Assembly: GCF_000004075.3 (NCBI RefSeq)
Contig: NC_026655.2
Coordinates: forward strand, 5,022,001 to 5,086,000
Source of the DNA: Cucumis sativus
Taxonomy: Eukaryota; Streptophyta; Magnoliopsida; Cucurbitales; Cucurbitaceae
Direction of reading: 5' to 3'
DNA length: 64,000 nt
Positions within the stretch are counted from its first letter, which is position 1; each line of letters begins with the position of its first letter. Shown here piece by piece: positions 50,026 to 62,769 of the stretch. The position numbers and the translations under genes were made by a program. The notes below the pieces were generated by a model, which saw nothing but the letters and a program-made list of their open reading frames with translations, searched no databases and had not been told where the DNA came from.

Positions 50026-53000
50026 ATGAAGACGACCAAAGGAGGTAAGGTGATGAACCCTACGGATGCTTATCGAAAGGAGCTTCGCAAGAAGGAATTG
50101 AAACGGGTACGTGTTCTTCCTACCATTTATTTTCGCTGGTCAGTTAACTTCTGGTTCCGCCACTTTATTTAATCGTTGCCGTCTTCGAACCCCATTTCCG
50201 TCCTTCTTTTATCATTGCTTGCTGTAGTGCAATCGAATTGGATGAGATAATTTACTTTTTGGCATTGTTATACGTGATATGTTGCATGCGAATACTATTG
50301 ATTCTTCAATGAAATAAGATATAGTGGCTTGTTTGGATGCGTTTAGGGACCTGGGTTTTTCTTTTATATAGTCTTCTAACGAGGAAGGGTTGTTACTGGA
50401 TTTGGATTTAGGGTTTTAGATTAGTGAGATATCACAGGAGTCTTGTAACTGATTTGGGTTGACTAAGCCATCAATTTTCATTTAGGATTCATTGAGTGAT
50501 ATGGGGACTGAATAGAGACTCTTCTAAAGAAGTGGATTATTTAATGCAGTTACACTTGATTCAAGTTGCTATCTCTTAAGTTCTTACTTAAGTCCTATAA
50601 TATATTGTGAAACTAGATCTTTCATTGTGAATAATGAGATTCAGAAGCTTATTGAGTATTTCTTGTGGCAAGGAGTATGTAAATAAGGAGATTGACATCT
50701 CATTCACTGGAAAATTTTCAATTTTCTGTTGGAATTGCGGGGCCTGGATATTGGCTTGGTATCCACAGTCCTACTCCTTGGAGTCTAAACAATTTATGAG
50801 CTTCTCTTTTTCTGAAATGATTAGTGATATGGATGGATTACAACTATGTATCAACCTTGAAGAAGCTCATTCCCGTGGACCTGTATTCCTAGATTCCTAT
50901 GGTACATTTTTGTGTTCCAAGTCGGGAAAGGGTAGGAAGATATGTCTTAGAGGTTCTTGATATCATGACATTAACTTTTGTGCATTTTTGGAATTTAGGA
51001 ATTTAGAACTTTTGAGGTGGAAGTTTTTTGTGCATATCAGTGCCCAATTCTGAAAAAAGGTTATTTGTGCATATTAGGATAAACTAATATTCTTTTGAGT
51101 TATGTATATTTCTTTCCTTTTGGCCTTCTTTTAGTTATTAGTGTTTTTGTGATGTGATTGGTCAATGATTGGATTCAAATCCATAACCTCTAATAACAGA
51201 TGTTATGTGTGCCTACCAGAATAAGAAAGAGAGAAAAAAGGTAAGAGAGGTGGGAATTTTGAAGAAAGATCCTGATGCAATCAAGGAGCAAATTCAAAAG
51301 TTGGAAATGATGAGTAAGTTGCAATGCTTATGAACTTTATTTACTTTACTGCACATGGTTCCATAAGTTTTCTTTGTTGATTTGAGAGGCCTATTTCATT
51401 ATCTTGATTCTTCATGACCAACATCAAGAAATTTGATCTTTGCCCTTTGCTTTTCCAATTTTAATGACGTGAGCCTTCTATTTTCTATTTTCTTTTGTCT
51501 TTTTTGTAAAATACACGTTGCTTTCTCATTTCAGCCTCTTTTTTGTTTCTCTCTGTTGTCTTATGCAGAGGCTGATGGTGCCCTTGATAAAGCTAGAAAG
51601 CACAAGAAAAGGCAGTTAGAAGATACTCTTAATCTTGTATTAAAGAAGAGAAGGGTAATTTTTCATTTTGTAATTTCTTGAGAAATCTCTGCAAGCTTTG
51701 TTCCCTGCAATCATATTGATTCTCTCTCTTGGACAGGAATATGAAGATAAAATGAAGGAGAAGGGTGAGGTCCCAGTTATGTTCAGGTATAAAAGACTCT
51801 TGCTCATTGTTGGTGTTATTGCTCTTCATGCAGTTAAATTATTTTTCCCTTTCAGAAATATACCATAGTTTATAATTTATATTCAAGCACTGTATTCTAT
51901 CTTCTGTCCAGTCATTTGGGACCTCCAAAAAGACGAACAGCTGAAGAGGAAGAAGAGAGAGGGAAACATCCAAATCCTGAAGTGAGAACTCTAATTGATT
52001 GTCTGTCCAACTATATTATTCCTTATATTGCATTTATGGATTTTATTTGAATATTTTCTGCCACTTTAGGACTCTGTCTACCACCATCCCACACTAAATC
52101 CCACTGGAGCTCCACCACCTGGGAAACCTCCAATGTTTAAATCATCAATTGGTAAGTTAGTTTCCTGTTCAATCTTGTAGTAAAACAAAAAGTTACATGT
52201 GTGCTTTTATATTTGTAACTTCCACTGAAGTCTTGTATGAATGAAAACTGTAGGACCACGAGTTCCTCTATCCGATGCTTCTACTAGTGGTGCTGCACCA
52301 TCCTTGAATATGGAGCCGGAGGATGTTCCCTTGGCTGTACCTCCACCTCCCCCACCACCTCCTTTGCCAGACTCTGCTAAGTTGGGTTCTGCTGATGGTC
52401 CTGCTCTACCTGATTCCTTACCTTTACCTCCTCCACCTCCATTGCCACCTAAGCCTGTAGCATCAAACTTGGGTTTACCATTACCTCCACCACCTCCTGG
52501 ACCTCCACCAAGGGAACAAGTTGCAGGCCGCCCTCCCTTTTTGTTGCCTCCATCTTTGCAGCAGTCTACCATGATGCTCCCTTCTGGAACCAGTGAAGGT
52601 GAAAAGGAGAGAAGTCAACCGTCTGCATTTTTGGATGATTCAACTTCCAAGATGCCAGCTCAGGTAATATCTCTATTTAACTTCTCGTTAACATGGAATG
52701 AAATTGTACATGGCTGAGGCTGACTACACAGTATGAGATGAACTACACATGCCTGACATCCTTGTTTTTTTATTTGATTTGTCTGGGGAAGAAAAAATTA
52801 TATGATGTTTGAATGTGTTTGATTACAGAAACTGTAGGAGTGATTAATAGTCAATGTTAGCAAGCTAACATTCTTATTTTTCTCATTCATTTAGGTACCT
52901 ACTACTCTCCCGCCGCCTCCCCCCCCACCTGGGATGCCACCAAAGGGTGATCAGTCTGAAGGTGTGTCAGGTGATGAGGAGGCAAATAATTCTTTAGTGA

Positions 53001-54615
53001 TTAAAGATGTTTCTAAACTGGTTCCTCCACCTCCACCTCCAAGACCTCCTCCGGGACCTGGGCCTTCATTGATACCAACCTTGCAGCCTGATGTATTACC
53101 CCCTGGAATATCTCGATTTCCCCCACCTCCACCTCCACCAGATATGCGACCAACATTATCCGCACCTGGAGTTCCACTCCCACCCGGAATGATGGTTCCG
53201 TTAATGCCACGGCCACCATTTGGGCCTCCTCTTGGACCTCCACCCATGATGAGACCACCTCTTCCTCCTGGACCTCCTCCAATTTTTCATGAAGATGACC
53301 ATAATGCACAAATGCCACTTGTCCCTCAAAAGCCCTCATATGTTAAATCTGCAGCATCTACTGTTGTTAAGCGTCCGCTGGCTCAACACACTCCAGAACT
53401 TACAGCAATGGTAAGATGACTTAATATGCTATTCTAGTGCAATTTGATTTTAAAATTTGATGTCATGGTGGAATGTTAAGAGTATTACAAACTTGTCCTT
53501 CATTATCAAGTTTAATATAAAATATTCCAATCTGGCAGATGTTCTATATAGCTGGCATGTTCTCAGGGGAAGGGATATTATATGTTAAGGATGACATTCC
53601 ATGAAAAAAACAAATAGTGGACACACACACGCACACACATGTTAAGGATGACAAGGGAATATATTTCGAGAGGCTAACTATAATTTTTTTATTATCAGCC
53701 AGCTTTCTTTTTTCTTTTTTAGGTTAGGAATATTTAACACTGTATATTCATCCAAAAAAGAACACATCCTAAAAGTCTTAGGGGTGAGGATTCCCCAAGT
53801 CTGATTCAAAGGATTGACAACAAAAGACCTTCCTTCTTAATTAATCAGATAATTTTGTGTAAAGCCCACCACATAGAGGCTATAATTAGTACATTTCCTC
53901 AAAAAAGCTAGAAGATAACTCATTTAAAAGAAAACAATATTCCTTCCAAAATGACCATACGAAGATGTTGCTTGTGTCGTATGCTTTGCCTCCCTGCTTG
54001 AATCTTTGATGTTCAAACCAACTTGAAGTAAATTTCTTATAGAACTTCATTATTGCATAAGGTGAGTGAATTGGAACCTGGTGAAGGATAGTCTTATTCT
54101 TTCACGCCTGAAAGAGAAATGCTCCTGAAATTCTCCTCTTGAATTAGTTTTCTAGCTACCTTAGCATGGAATTAGGATAAGATTATGATGATGTTTGCCT
54201 GTATTGTACAAATGCAAATATACAAGTGATCTATAAAATAGCAAGATATAGAACAACAATTCTCAATGTAGTTTGATCCCATGGCATTTGGGAATTAGAA
54301 AAGCTCACTGTACAAATTAGTCTTATTCTGCTCTAACCACAGAAATATATCAACTTTGCTCTGACATTCTAAACTTATATCATGCCACTATTTCAGGTTC
54401 CTGCATCAGTTAGAGTGAGAAGAGAGCTAGCAGCACCGAAGTCTAAGCCAAAACCTTCACCATCAACTACAGCAGCTCCATCCCTGCCCACAGCTCCTAT
54501 CGTAGGGAAGCCAGAGTTGGTCAGCTCATCATCGGCCCCAAAGAAACAGAGTATTGATGACTCATATATGGCATTTTTGGAGGACATGAAAGCTCTTGGC
54601 GCTCTTGACGAATGA
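50026..54615 (+). CDS. ELF5: ELF5-like WBP11-family splicing-associated protein
   Basis: Nine exons, 50026-50106, 51220-51313, 51569-51654, 51737-51786, 51912-51981, 52070-52151, 52254-52663, 52895-53410 and 54397-54615, give 535 residues (Arabidopsis ELF5 about 532). The N-terminus holds the Wbp11 domain: [20 protein letters not shown], a lysine-rich [13 protein letters not shown] stretch, and a coiled-coil-like charged region to about residue 110. From about residue 150 it is proline-rich with many PPPPPP and PPGPPP runs that may bind WW or SH3 domains. It ends [17 protein letters not shown], a conserved-looking acidic tail. WBP11 acts with the spliceosome in animals. Arabidopsis ELF5 mutants flower early through reduced FLC, and ELF5 is nuclear; the role here is inferred. 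The start is the only ATG giving the conserved N-terminus. Confidence 0.95.
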
Positions 54616-56398
54616 GATGTTGAATTGGTTTATATGGGAAATTGTAGGCAGCAGTTGTAATCGAAAAGGAGGGGAAACAAATGGCTTGCACTTATCAAGA
54701 ACTGTCTTCAATTTGGAGATGATCGGATTATTGCCTTCAAGGTTTGCTTTGCTGCATCAAAGGGTAGCCATTATTTACTCGCACTAGTGGCCCTGCTGCA
54801 TTTCTTGATAATAGCATTTAACTTAGAGGCCTTAAATTGTGTCATGTTGACATTTTTATATTTTGACAAAATTGGAAATTGTTCGTCAGATTTATCTCTG
54901 AATAGATGTCAAGCTGATCCCCTTATCCTTACTTTCAAAGTAAACTTAGCCTTTTCTTTTTCATTTTTTCTTTTCCTATGAAACTGTGCAACTGACCATT
55001 GAACATTCAAAGCAGCTCCGGGTTTCTTTATTTTTTAGATTTGAAACATTTATATAGCTAATGTTTTTTCCAAAAAGATGTCTAATGGAAAATAAATTAA
55101 TGATAATTTTAAATGTGAGTTACATATGATTATGTTTGATGTTATTTACTACTTGTGTTCTACATCCATAAAACTGCAATTTGATTAACTCGTGCAAGGT
55201 GATCAATTCTTATTGTTTGACAAAGATGATATAAGTTTAATTAATTCATCCATTCAATTTGTATAATGAACCATTATTGGCTTATCATGACGATCTTATG
55301 GACCTCACAAAAGAACAAGGCCACTAACCTTAGTGCTCAATAAAAAATTGTTTGGTCACAGCTCAAACCGTCCAAACTATACAAATATTAAATGTTCGAA
55401 TTCTTTTGTATAACCCGAATAATTAATATTTAAGACATTTCTACTAATCATGCTGTTTAAATGAGAAAATTAAGCAGTAATAGAACATTGTCAATCATAT
55501 TATGGACAAAGAGTCACATGACATGATGTTTTCCAATCCCCAAAAATGATAAAGAGGCAAAGTCAAACTGTGTAATCTTTTGGAATTGGAGCTATTACAG
55601 AGTATATCTATACTGAACTTAAGAAAAAATATACAAATTTTTCATAAGAAGAAGAAAAAAAACAATCCCTTTAATTTCAAACTATTTCTTTTGACAATTT
55701 CAACCATTCGTCACGCCTGATGTCAAACCAATAGTTGAAATTGACGAATTTCCCTAATAATAAATCCAAGTGGGTTCCTATAAAGTTTGAGACTTTTGTT
55801 ATTTCTTTTCACTTTTTGGTGAAGTTGGTTCGGGGGGAAGAAGAAAATGGCGAGTCGTATCCAAATTCAATTCCCAGCTGAAAACCACTGGTTTTCTCAA
55901 CAACCCTATTCAATTATACACAAGAGAGTGGAGGGAAAGTCAACGACAGACTCTTTTCCCGTTAATTTAATCCTTTGGTCTTTAATATATTATTCGTATG
56001 AGGTGAAAGGAAATATGTTGAAATCTCGATGAAGGGTTTGATTTATAATTTGTAATTTATCATTTCTGGAGAGAGACAGCAAGGTTTGAATATTGGTTTA
56101 CTACCAGAAGCTGGATTAAACAAAGTCCAAATGGTAAGAGAGATGGAAAAATGATGTAGATGGGTTTCTTCTAGTGAGAGAAGAGTATGAAAATTTGAAG
56201 TCAGTCATGGCCACCATGTTGATAAATTTCAACTTCTTATGCTTTCACATTGTTTTCTTTTAGCTTGAAATGCTGACATCCCTTTTTGAAGCCTATTTAC
56301 AATAGGGTTTTTCCCGAGCTTATCCGGAGAGATGAACTGAAGAAAATCTCTCTCTCTTCCCCCTCTCTTTTTGTTCCCTTTTCCTTTTGTTTAGTGCT
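54616..56398. other. Spacer between ELF5 and HIPL
   Basis: ELF5 3' UTR on the left and the HIPL promoter and CT-rich leader (about 56340-56390) on the right. A 61-codon ORF from the ATG at 55847 has no recognisable features. Confidence 0.6.
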
Positions 56399-59300
56399 AT
56401 GGAACGTTTTACTGGGGTCATCCTCTTCCTCTGTGGGCTTCTGCTGTTAGTTCATCCTACAGTTTCACTTCCCTTGTGCTCTGATTCAAGTAGGTTTTGT
56501 TCTTTTTTACTTGGTTTAATGTTTGCTGATTCTTCTGTTTCAACTCTCAATACCCTTTTTCTGGTTTGATGCTTCAGTTTTTTGTTGATATTTTCTTGTG
56601 ATCTTCTTTCTCTGTAGCGGCTCCCTTTACTTTAAACACTACATTGAAGTTCTGTCCTTATAATGGGAGTGTTTGCTGTAATTCTACACAAGATGGGGTT
56701 ATACAGAGACAATTCCAAAGGATGAACATTTCTGATCCTGCTTGTGCTTCTCTAGTCAAATCCATTGCCTGTGCGGTAAGACCTTATGATCCCCAAAAGA
56801 AAACACAAAATCTCCCCCTTCTTTCTACATATGGCATAGCTGATTCTTCCTGTTGTTATAACTTGTATCTCGTTTTTAACTGTTGCTGAATAATAAAATC
56901 TTGTTTGTCTGAAGCTTTTGAGGAAGTACTGTAGGAATTCTGCCATTTGTTATATATTAACTCAGGCTCGGTTTACTGTTTTGTTTTTGGTTTTCAAAAA
57001 TTAAGTTAGTAATCACCACTTTCATATATTGATCCGTGTGTTTAGTTATTTACATTTTAGGAGCGTTTTTAATATCCAAAGTAAAATTTGAAAACTAAGA
57101 AAAGATAGTTTTTAGTTTTGGAATTTGGTTAAGGCTTTATATGTTTACATAAAATATATGAAAATCATGATCAAGATATTATGTGAAATAAGTACAGTTT
57201 TCAAAAACCGAAAACCAAATGATTGATAAACGGGGCTTAAATGATTTGGGAAGAGCAGTTGGTTTATGCAATCTCTCTTTCCACCTCTTCTTCTATCGGC
57301 CTTACTCTTGAAATGTATAATTCTTGTCTTTTGACAATGATATGAGTGTAGATGATTTTTAATCCTAGATAGAAACTTTACAAGTTAAATGACTTTTACA
57401 CCTGCTGAACCATCATCAAGTTAAGAAGACACAGCTATTCCATACACTTGATGTTACAGAAGGACATCAAAAGAAAGTGTTAGGATGAATGCTGTGAATA
57501 CAATTTTTCTACTTTTGTTAACAAATAAGGACTAATCTTAGCTTTTTAAGCCTTAATATGGACATTAGTTTAAATGGTTGACTTCTTGCACTTGTTTGGT
57601 GATCATCTTGCATGCTATTTTACTTGTGATACCAGTATCTCAAGCCTTTATCAATTTTCTCTTCCTTCTTATGATATCTTTAGAGGTGTGATCCATTTTC
57701 TGGAGATCTGTATCAAGTCAATTCAACACCTAGGCCAGTTCCTCTTCTCTGCAACTCCACTTCAGAGAAATCACCACAATCGAACCAAGCAGCTACTGAC
57801 TTCTGTTCTACAGTATGGGACACATGCCAAAATGTAACCATAGTCAACTCCCCCTTTGCCCCTTCGTTACAGGGTCGAGCTGGAGTACCTACTAACTCGA
57901 GTACTAGCAAGCTCTCAGATCTATGGCAGTCAAAGGCTGACTTCTGCAACGCATTTGGAGGAGCATCTTCGGAAGAGTCAGTCTGCTTTGTTGGTGAACC
58001 TGTGTCACTTAACAATACTGAACTTCCTAGCCCTCCACATGGCTTATGTCTTGAGAAAATTGGGAATGGAACTTACCTGAATATGGTGCCCCATCCTGAT
58101 GGATCTAATCGTGCATTCTTCTCTAGCCAAGCAGGCAAGATTTGGTTGGCAACTATTCCTGAGAAGGGATCGGGAGGAGTCTTGGGGGTCGATGAATCTA
58201 AACCTTTTGTAGATTTAACCGATGAAGTTAACTTCGATACTCAATTTGGCATGATGGGCCTTGCATTTCATCCAAACTTTGCACAAAATGGGAGATTCTT
58301 TGCTTCTTTCAATTGTGACAAGGTTAAGTGGCCAGGATGCTCTGGAAGATGTTCTTGTAATTCTGATGTTAATTGTGATCCTTCCAAACTACCAGCTGAT
58401 AGTGGATCCCAACCGTGCCAACATCAAAGTGTAGTCGCAGAGTACACAGTCAATGGTAGCGCATCCCAGCCTTCATTGGTACAAACCTCTAGACACTACA
58501 CATATTTTTGGCATAGTAGGTTGCAACTTGTGGGATCTAAGGCATGCCAATTCTTATTTTCAGGCAACAACTGCAAAGCCATCAGAAGTAAGAAGAATAA
58601 TCACTATTGGTCTTCCATTTACCTCTCATCATGGGGGACAGATACTCTTCGGGCCAGATGGTTATCTTTACTTCATGATGGGAGACGGTGGTGGTCAAGG
58701 TGGTGATCCTTACAATTTTTCCCAGAACAAGAAATCATTGCTTGGGAAGATTATGAGGCTTGATATTAATAACTTTCCAAGTAAGTGTTTAATGTTAAAC
58801 GTTTACTACTATGAAGTTACTTCCTAAGAAATCTTGGTTTTCTGTGCAACTGCTGTTCTCTATGCATTCAACCACAGCAGTTGGTGGAGACGGAATCAGA
58901 CATTTTTTTATATAATTGATAATGCCATCATCTTCAGCTCGACAGTTCTTCAATAACTAAAAGTATGAAATTCCCCTCATTCTGTTCTCATATCTGGAAC
59001 AGGTCCAGAAGATATCGATAAACTTGATTTATGGGGAAACTATACTATTCCTAAAGATAACCCATTTGTTGAAGATCAAGGAGCACAGCCGGAGATATGG
59101 GCTTACGGTTTGAGAAATCCTTGGCGTTGCAGTTTTGATTCAGAAAGACCTTCCTACTTCATGTGTGGAGATGTTGGACAGGTTCAAATCTCACTTTACA
59201 CATCTGTACTCAGAGGTTAATTAACTCATTAATGGATGATAAAAGTAAATCTCCATAATAATTCATTTAAAAGAGCAAAACATAACACCCCCCAAATTAT

Positions 59301-60170
59301 GCCGGATGTGGATGTTATTAAGTTCCAAGTTTTACTAGAGTTTGAACAAACCTGTTATTTCTCCAAGAACACAGTTTAACATACAACGCTTCAATTCACT
59401 CTACCTGTTCTTTTCTTACAGGATCAATACGAAGAGGTGGATATCATCACAAAGGGCGGAAACTACGGTTGGCGCGTTTACGAGGGTCCTCTTTTGTTTG
59501 TTCCAAATTCATCCCCTGGAGGGTCCACACCTGTAGATTCCATAAATCCAATCTTCCCTGTGATGGGCTACAACCATTCTGCAATAAGCAAGAATGTAGG
59601 TTCTGCATCAATAACAGGGGGATACTTCTATCGATCTAAGACCGATCCGTGTATGTACGGAAGGTACGTTCATACACTTATGTGCTCAGAGTTTCTGAAA
59701 TAACATTGTTTAGGAAAAAAGAATCATTTTATCCCAGTCTCATTGTGTTGTTTCTGAGCAGGTACTTGTATGGAGATTTGTATGCTTCTGCTATATGGGC
59801 AGGAATTGAAAACCCAGAAAACAGTGGAAACTTTACCTCAGATAAGATCCCTTTCAGTTGTGCACCTGATTCTCCTATACCTTGTAGTTCCACTCCAGGC
59901 AGCTCTCTTCCAGCGTTGGGTTATGTCTTCTCATTTGGTGAGGACAATGACAAAGACATTTACCTTTTAACCAGCAGTGGTGTTTACAGGGTCGCTGCAC
60001 CTAGTCGTTGTAAATACACTTGCTCATTGGAAAACGTGACGTCAACGGTTGGAAGTTCTGGTCCAACGCCATCTCCTCCTCCGTCTCATGCAAGTCGGTC
60101 GACGAACTCATGGAGTAACCTGATGCTCCTACTCACTTATGTGCTACTTCTGCTTATGACTTGTAGCTGA
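56399..60170 (+). CDS. HIPL2: HIPL protein: GPI-anchored, glucose/sorbosone-dehydrogenase-like (HHIP-like)
   Basis: Seven exons, 56399-56489, 56618-56775, 57684-58478, 58564-58780, 59003-59181, 59422-59663 and 59762-60170, give 696 residues, the usual HIPL length. A signal peptide (about 1-24) precedes a cysteine-rich N-terminal region containing CPYNGSVCCN, similar to the folate-receptor-like part of animal HHIP. A six-bladed quinoprotein-type domain follows, with GMMGLAFHPNF, HHGGQILFGPDGYLYFMMGDGGG, AYGLRNPWRCSFD and GGNYGWRVYEGP. The C-terminus is Ser/Pro-rich and ends in a hydrophobic LLLLTYVLLLLMTC tail typical of GPI anchoring, so the protein is probably at the cell surface. Substrate and cofactor use are unknown in plants. 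Arabidopsis HIPL2 is At5g62630; whether this is HIPL1 or HIPL2 rests on position. Confidence 0.93.
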
Positions 60171-61136
60171 TTACAGTGTTAAAAGTTTTTGCCAAGTTTC
60201 TTGATTATATGTAAGGTTGTGTAACTTGAACTCAAATTTAAATGTACCTAAGAGAGAACAGCCGCCATTTACGTCGTAAGAGAAACAGCTTGAAGATTTT
60301 CTCCAATAAGTATTGTATGCCTTGTTTAAAACTAGATTTTAACTTCTTTTATCTTAGGAACAAGAATTTATTTCATTCATTAACCATATGTCCACTCGAA
60401 AGAAATCGTTTATTCAACGTCGGAACCAATTTTTAAAGGACATTGATTGAAAGTATATGTTAACTTATGTTTAAATATAGTGAGTATATCAGTCTGTTGT
60501 CAAGTTGAAATCTAACTTGTGAATTTTAAAGTAGCTTAACTTATCAAAATGTTATAGAATCGATAAAAAGATAGGAACTTTGAATTGTTCTCCACAAACA
60601 GAAAAAAGCAAACAAAGAACTCTTATGAAATGATATGAATTGAGAATTGAGAATGATTATGAAATGATAAAAAATCATTATGCATGTGATTTTAGTTTAT
60701 ATATAACAATTGCATTAAGGGAGTGTTTCTCTCATTGTTATTATGGCAATTATGAGAGTTGTAATTTATATATGTATAGCTTTTACTATGAGTAGTAAGT
60801 CTTGTAATTGTGAATATATGATCTCTTACTATAGGCCAAGAACGTCCTAGATGTTGTATCATTTTATCGATGGATTGTTATTGAATTGTAATTTATGTTA
60901 TTAACTTACTTTAACGGATTGAATGACCAAATAGATAGATAAACTCGACCATTTACCCCAAGAATCCAGAGTGTGGGAAATTCAATCTTTATTTTAAGAC
61001 TAAATATAAGCTTTTAGGGAGCCAAGAAGAAACTTTGACAAAAGAAGAAAATGACAAACCCCATAGTTTAGAATATCTCCATCTACTAATAATTGCTTCA
61101 TTTCCCCCTTCGTTCTTAACCTAAACCAATCATTCA
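60171..61136. other. Convergent 3' region between HIPL and the AAA-ATPase
   Basis: About 1 kb of AT-rich sequence with the two 3' UTRs. No further gene or clear terminator-like structure. Confidence 0.6.
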
Positions 61137-62711
61137 TCACTCTAAAGACGACTCTTCTTCCTTTACTATTTCCGATGGTCTCTCTTTTTCGTCGACTATC
61201 TTTGGAGGCGAAGTCTCCTTTGATTTCTCTTTCTTCTTCTCCTCCGCTACTCTCTTCGTCTCTTCCAAGCTTCCAATTAACCTACGAAGCGCATGCTCCT
61301 CCGCTTCTTCCCGTGATTTCGGCATGAGATTCTCGGCGACATCCGCCGGCGACATTTTTACATTGTTGAAAAGCTCTTTAATCTCTTCAAAAAGCTCATG
61401 TGTTTCAACATTCAAGTAGTTCTTAGCCAACACTTTGAAAGCTTCATAGCTACAATAAGAAAGCTCAATGTGTTTGTCCATTCTTCCTCTACGAATTAAT
61501 GCCGGATCAAGCTTCTCCAAGTGATTTGTTGTGAAAACGATCAGTCTCTCTCCGCCACAAGCTGACCAAATTCCGTCGATGAAATTCAACAATCCAGACA
61601 GAGTTACTTTGCTTTTCACTTCTTCTTCTTCTTTCTTCGGTTCCTTAATTGCTTTCTTCTTCTCTTTCTCCTCATTTGAGCTTTTTTTTTCCACGATTTT
61701 CCTTTGCTTAGTGAATTCTAATGAACAATCGATATCTTCAATCACGATTATCGATTTGCTCGTCGTCTCAATTAGAAGCTTCCGAAGCTCTGTATTGTCC
61801 TTCACTGCTGTTAATTCCAAATCGTAAACGTCGTAGTTTAGCAAATTCGCCATGGCGGCGATCATCGTTGATTTCCCCGTCCCCGGCGGGCCGTACAGAA
61901 GGTAACCTCGTTTCCACGCCTTGCCGATTCGAGCGTAATACTCTTTACTTTGGCTAAATGTTAGTAAATCTTCTATAATCTCTTGCTTTTTGATTGGATC
62001 CATTCCGATTGTGTCAAAACTTGCAGGATGTTCGAAGTAAACTTCGCTCCACGTCGTTGACCGGTGAATTAGCCATCGGTTTCCTGTTCCGTTAGTGTAA
62101 AGCTTCCTCCGCCTCCGATTCACTCTGATTTCTTTTCCTTCCTTCAATACATGCTTCAGATACGATTCTTTTACAAGTTCTCGATGCTTCTTGTGAAATT
62201 TAAGCTGGTAGAATCTTCGATCGGTATCTGGATACAAAGAGAGGGATTTCGTAGCCGATCCGGCGATTTTGCTCGAAGTCCACCAGAACTCAGCGTTTTC
62301 ATACTCATCAGTAACTCTTTCGTACTCATCCATACTCAATGAGAAGTTATTCTTGCTTTCTCCAACTTCGGCTTTGAGTCTTTTAGCGTCGTCTGAAAGT
62401 TTATCGCTCAGATACGCTTCAACCGCCGCGAAGGCTTTGTTCCTACTGAAACGATCACCAACGAATTCGTAGATAGCAATTCGAACGTACGGACTAGGAT
62501 AGATATAATCCATGAACTTACTAAAATATGTCTGGAAATATTGGCGGAGCCCTTGAGGAGAGTACTGACGGATGATCGACCAGGCGAACATGATCGTCGC
62601 AAGTGTAGAGCTTGTTGATGTTAAAATCTCCGTCATCGTCATCGGCTTCTTTCTAGGGACCGCCTTGCCGTCGTTTCTGTTCATCTTGTACTTTCTGGTA
62701 ATGGAACCCAT
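61137..62711 (-). CDS. BCS1-type AAA-ATPase (plant AATP1/ASD-like)
   Basis: A single exon encodes 524 residues. An N-terminal membrane segment (about residues 30-46, TSSTLATIMFAWSII) precedes the plant-specific AAA-ATPase-N region. The AAA core has Walker A GPPGTGKST (274-282), Walker B IIVIEDIDC (321-329), sensor-1 TTNH and the arginine-finger stretch RRGRMD. A Lys/Glu-rich insertion (about 332-367) lies between Walker B and sensor 1; such insertions vary in this family. The C-terminal tail is also highly charged. Members sit in mitochondrial or ER membranes and are often stress- or ABA-induced, but the substrate is unknown. The start is the ATG at 62711. Upstream open codons lack an ATG, and a CAG/G sequence at about 62721-62725 could be the end of a 5' UTR intron. 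Confidence 0.92.
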   Translation of the reverse strand: MGSITRKYKMNRNDGKAVPRKKPMTMTEILTSTSSTLATIMFAWSIIRQYSPQGLRQYFQTYFSKFMDYIYPSPYVRIAIYEFVGDRFSRNKAFAAVEAYLSDKLSDDAKRLKAEVGESKNNFSLSMDEYERVTDEYENAEFWWTSSKIAGSATKSLSLYPDTDRRFYQLKFHKKHRELVKESYLKHVLKEGKEIRVNRRRRKLYTNGTGNRWLIHRSTTWSEVYFEHPASFDTIGMDPIKKQEIIEDLLTFSQSKEYYARIGKAWKRGYLLYGPPGTGKSTMIAAMANLLNYDVYDLELTAVKDNTELRKLLIETTSKSIIVIEDIDCSLEFTKQRKIVEKKSSNEEKEKKKAIKEPKKEEEEVKSKVTLSGLLNFIDGIWSACGGERLIVFTTNHLEKLDPALIRRGRMDKHIELSYCSYEAFKVLAKNYLNVETHELFEEIKELFNNVKMSPADVAENLMPKSREEAEEHALRRLIGSLEETKRVAEEKKKEKSKETSPPKIVDEKERPSEIVKEEESSLE

Positions 62712-62731
62712 GGAATTTTGCCCTGTCAACA

Positions 62732-62769
62732 GAAAGAAGAAGAAGAAGAAGAAGAAGAAGAAGAAGAAG
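62732..62769. repeat. (GAA)n microsatellite
   Basis: About twelve GAA triplets, immediately upstream of the AAA-ATPase start. In the minus-strand leader it reads as (TTC)n. Confidence 0.92.

Noticed and set aside
50634-50960. 108-codon ORF inside ELF5 intron 1
   Set aside because: It lies wholly within an intron whose junctions are fixed by the conserved protein, and it matches no family I know.
55847-56032. 61-codon ORF upstream of HIPL with a fair ATG context
   Set aside because: No recognisable features. It could be an upstream ORF only if the HIPL leader extends over 500 nt, for which there is no evidence.
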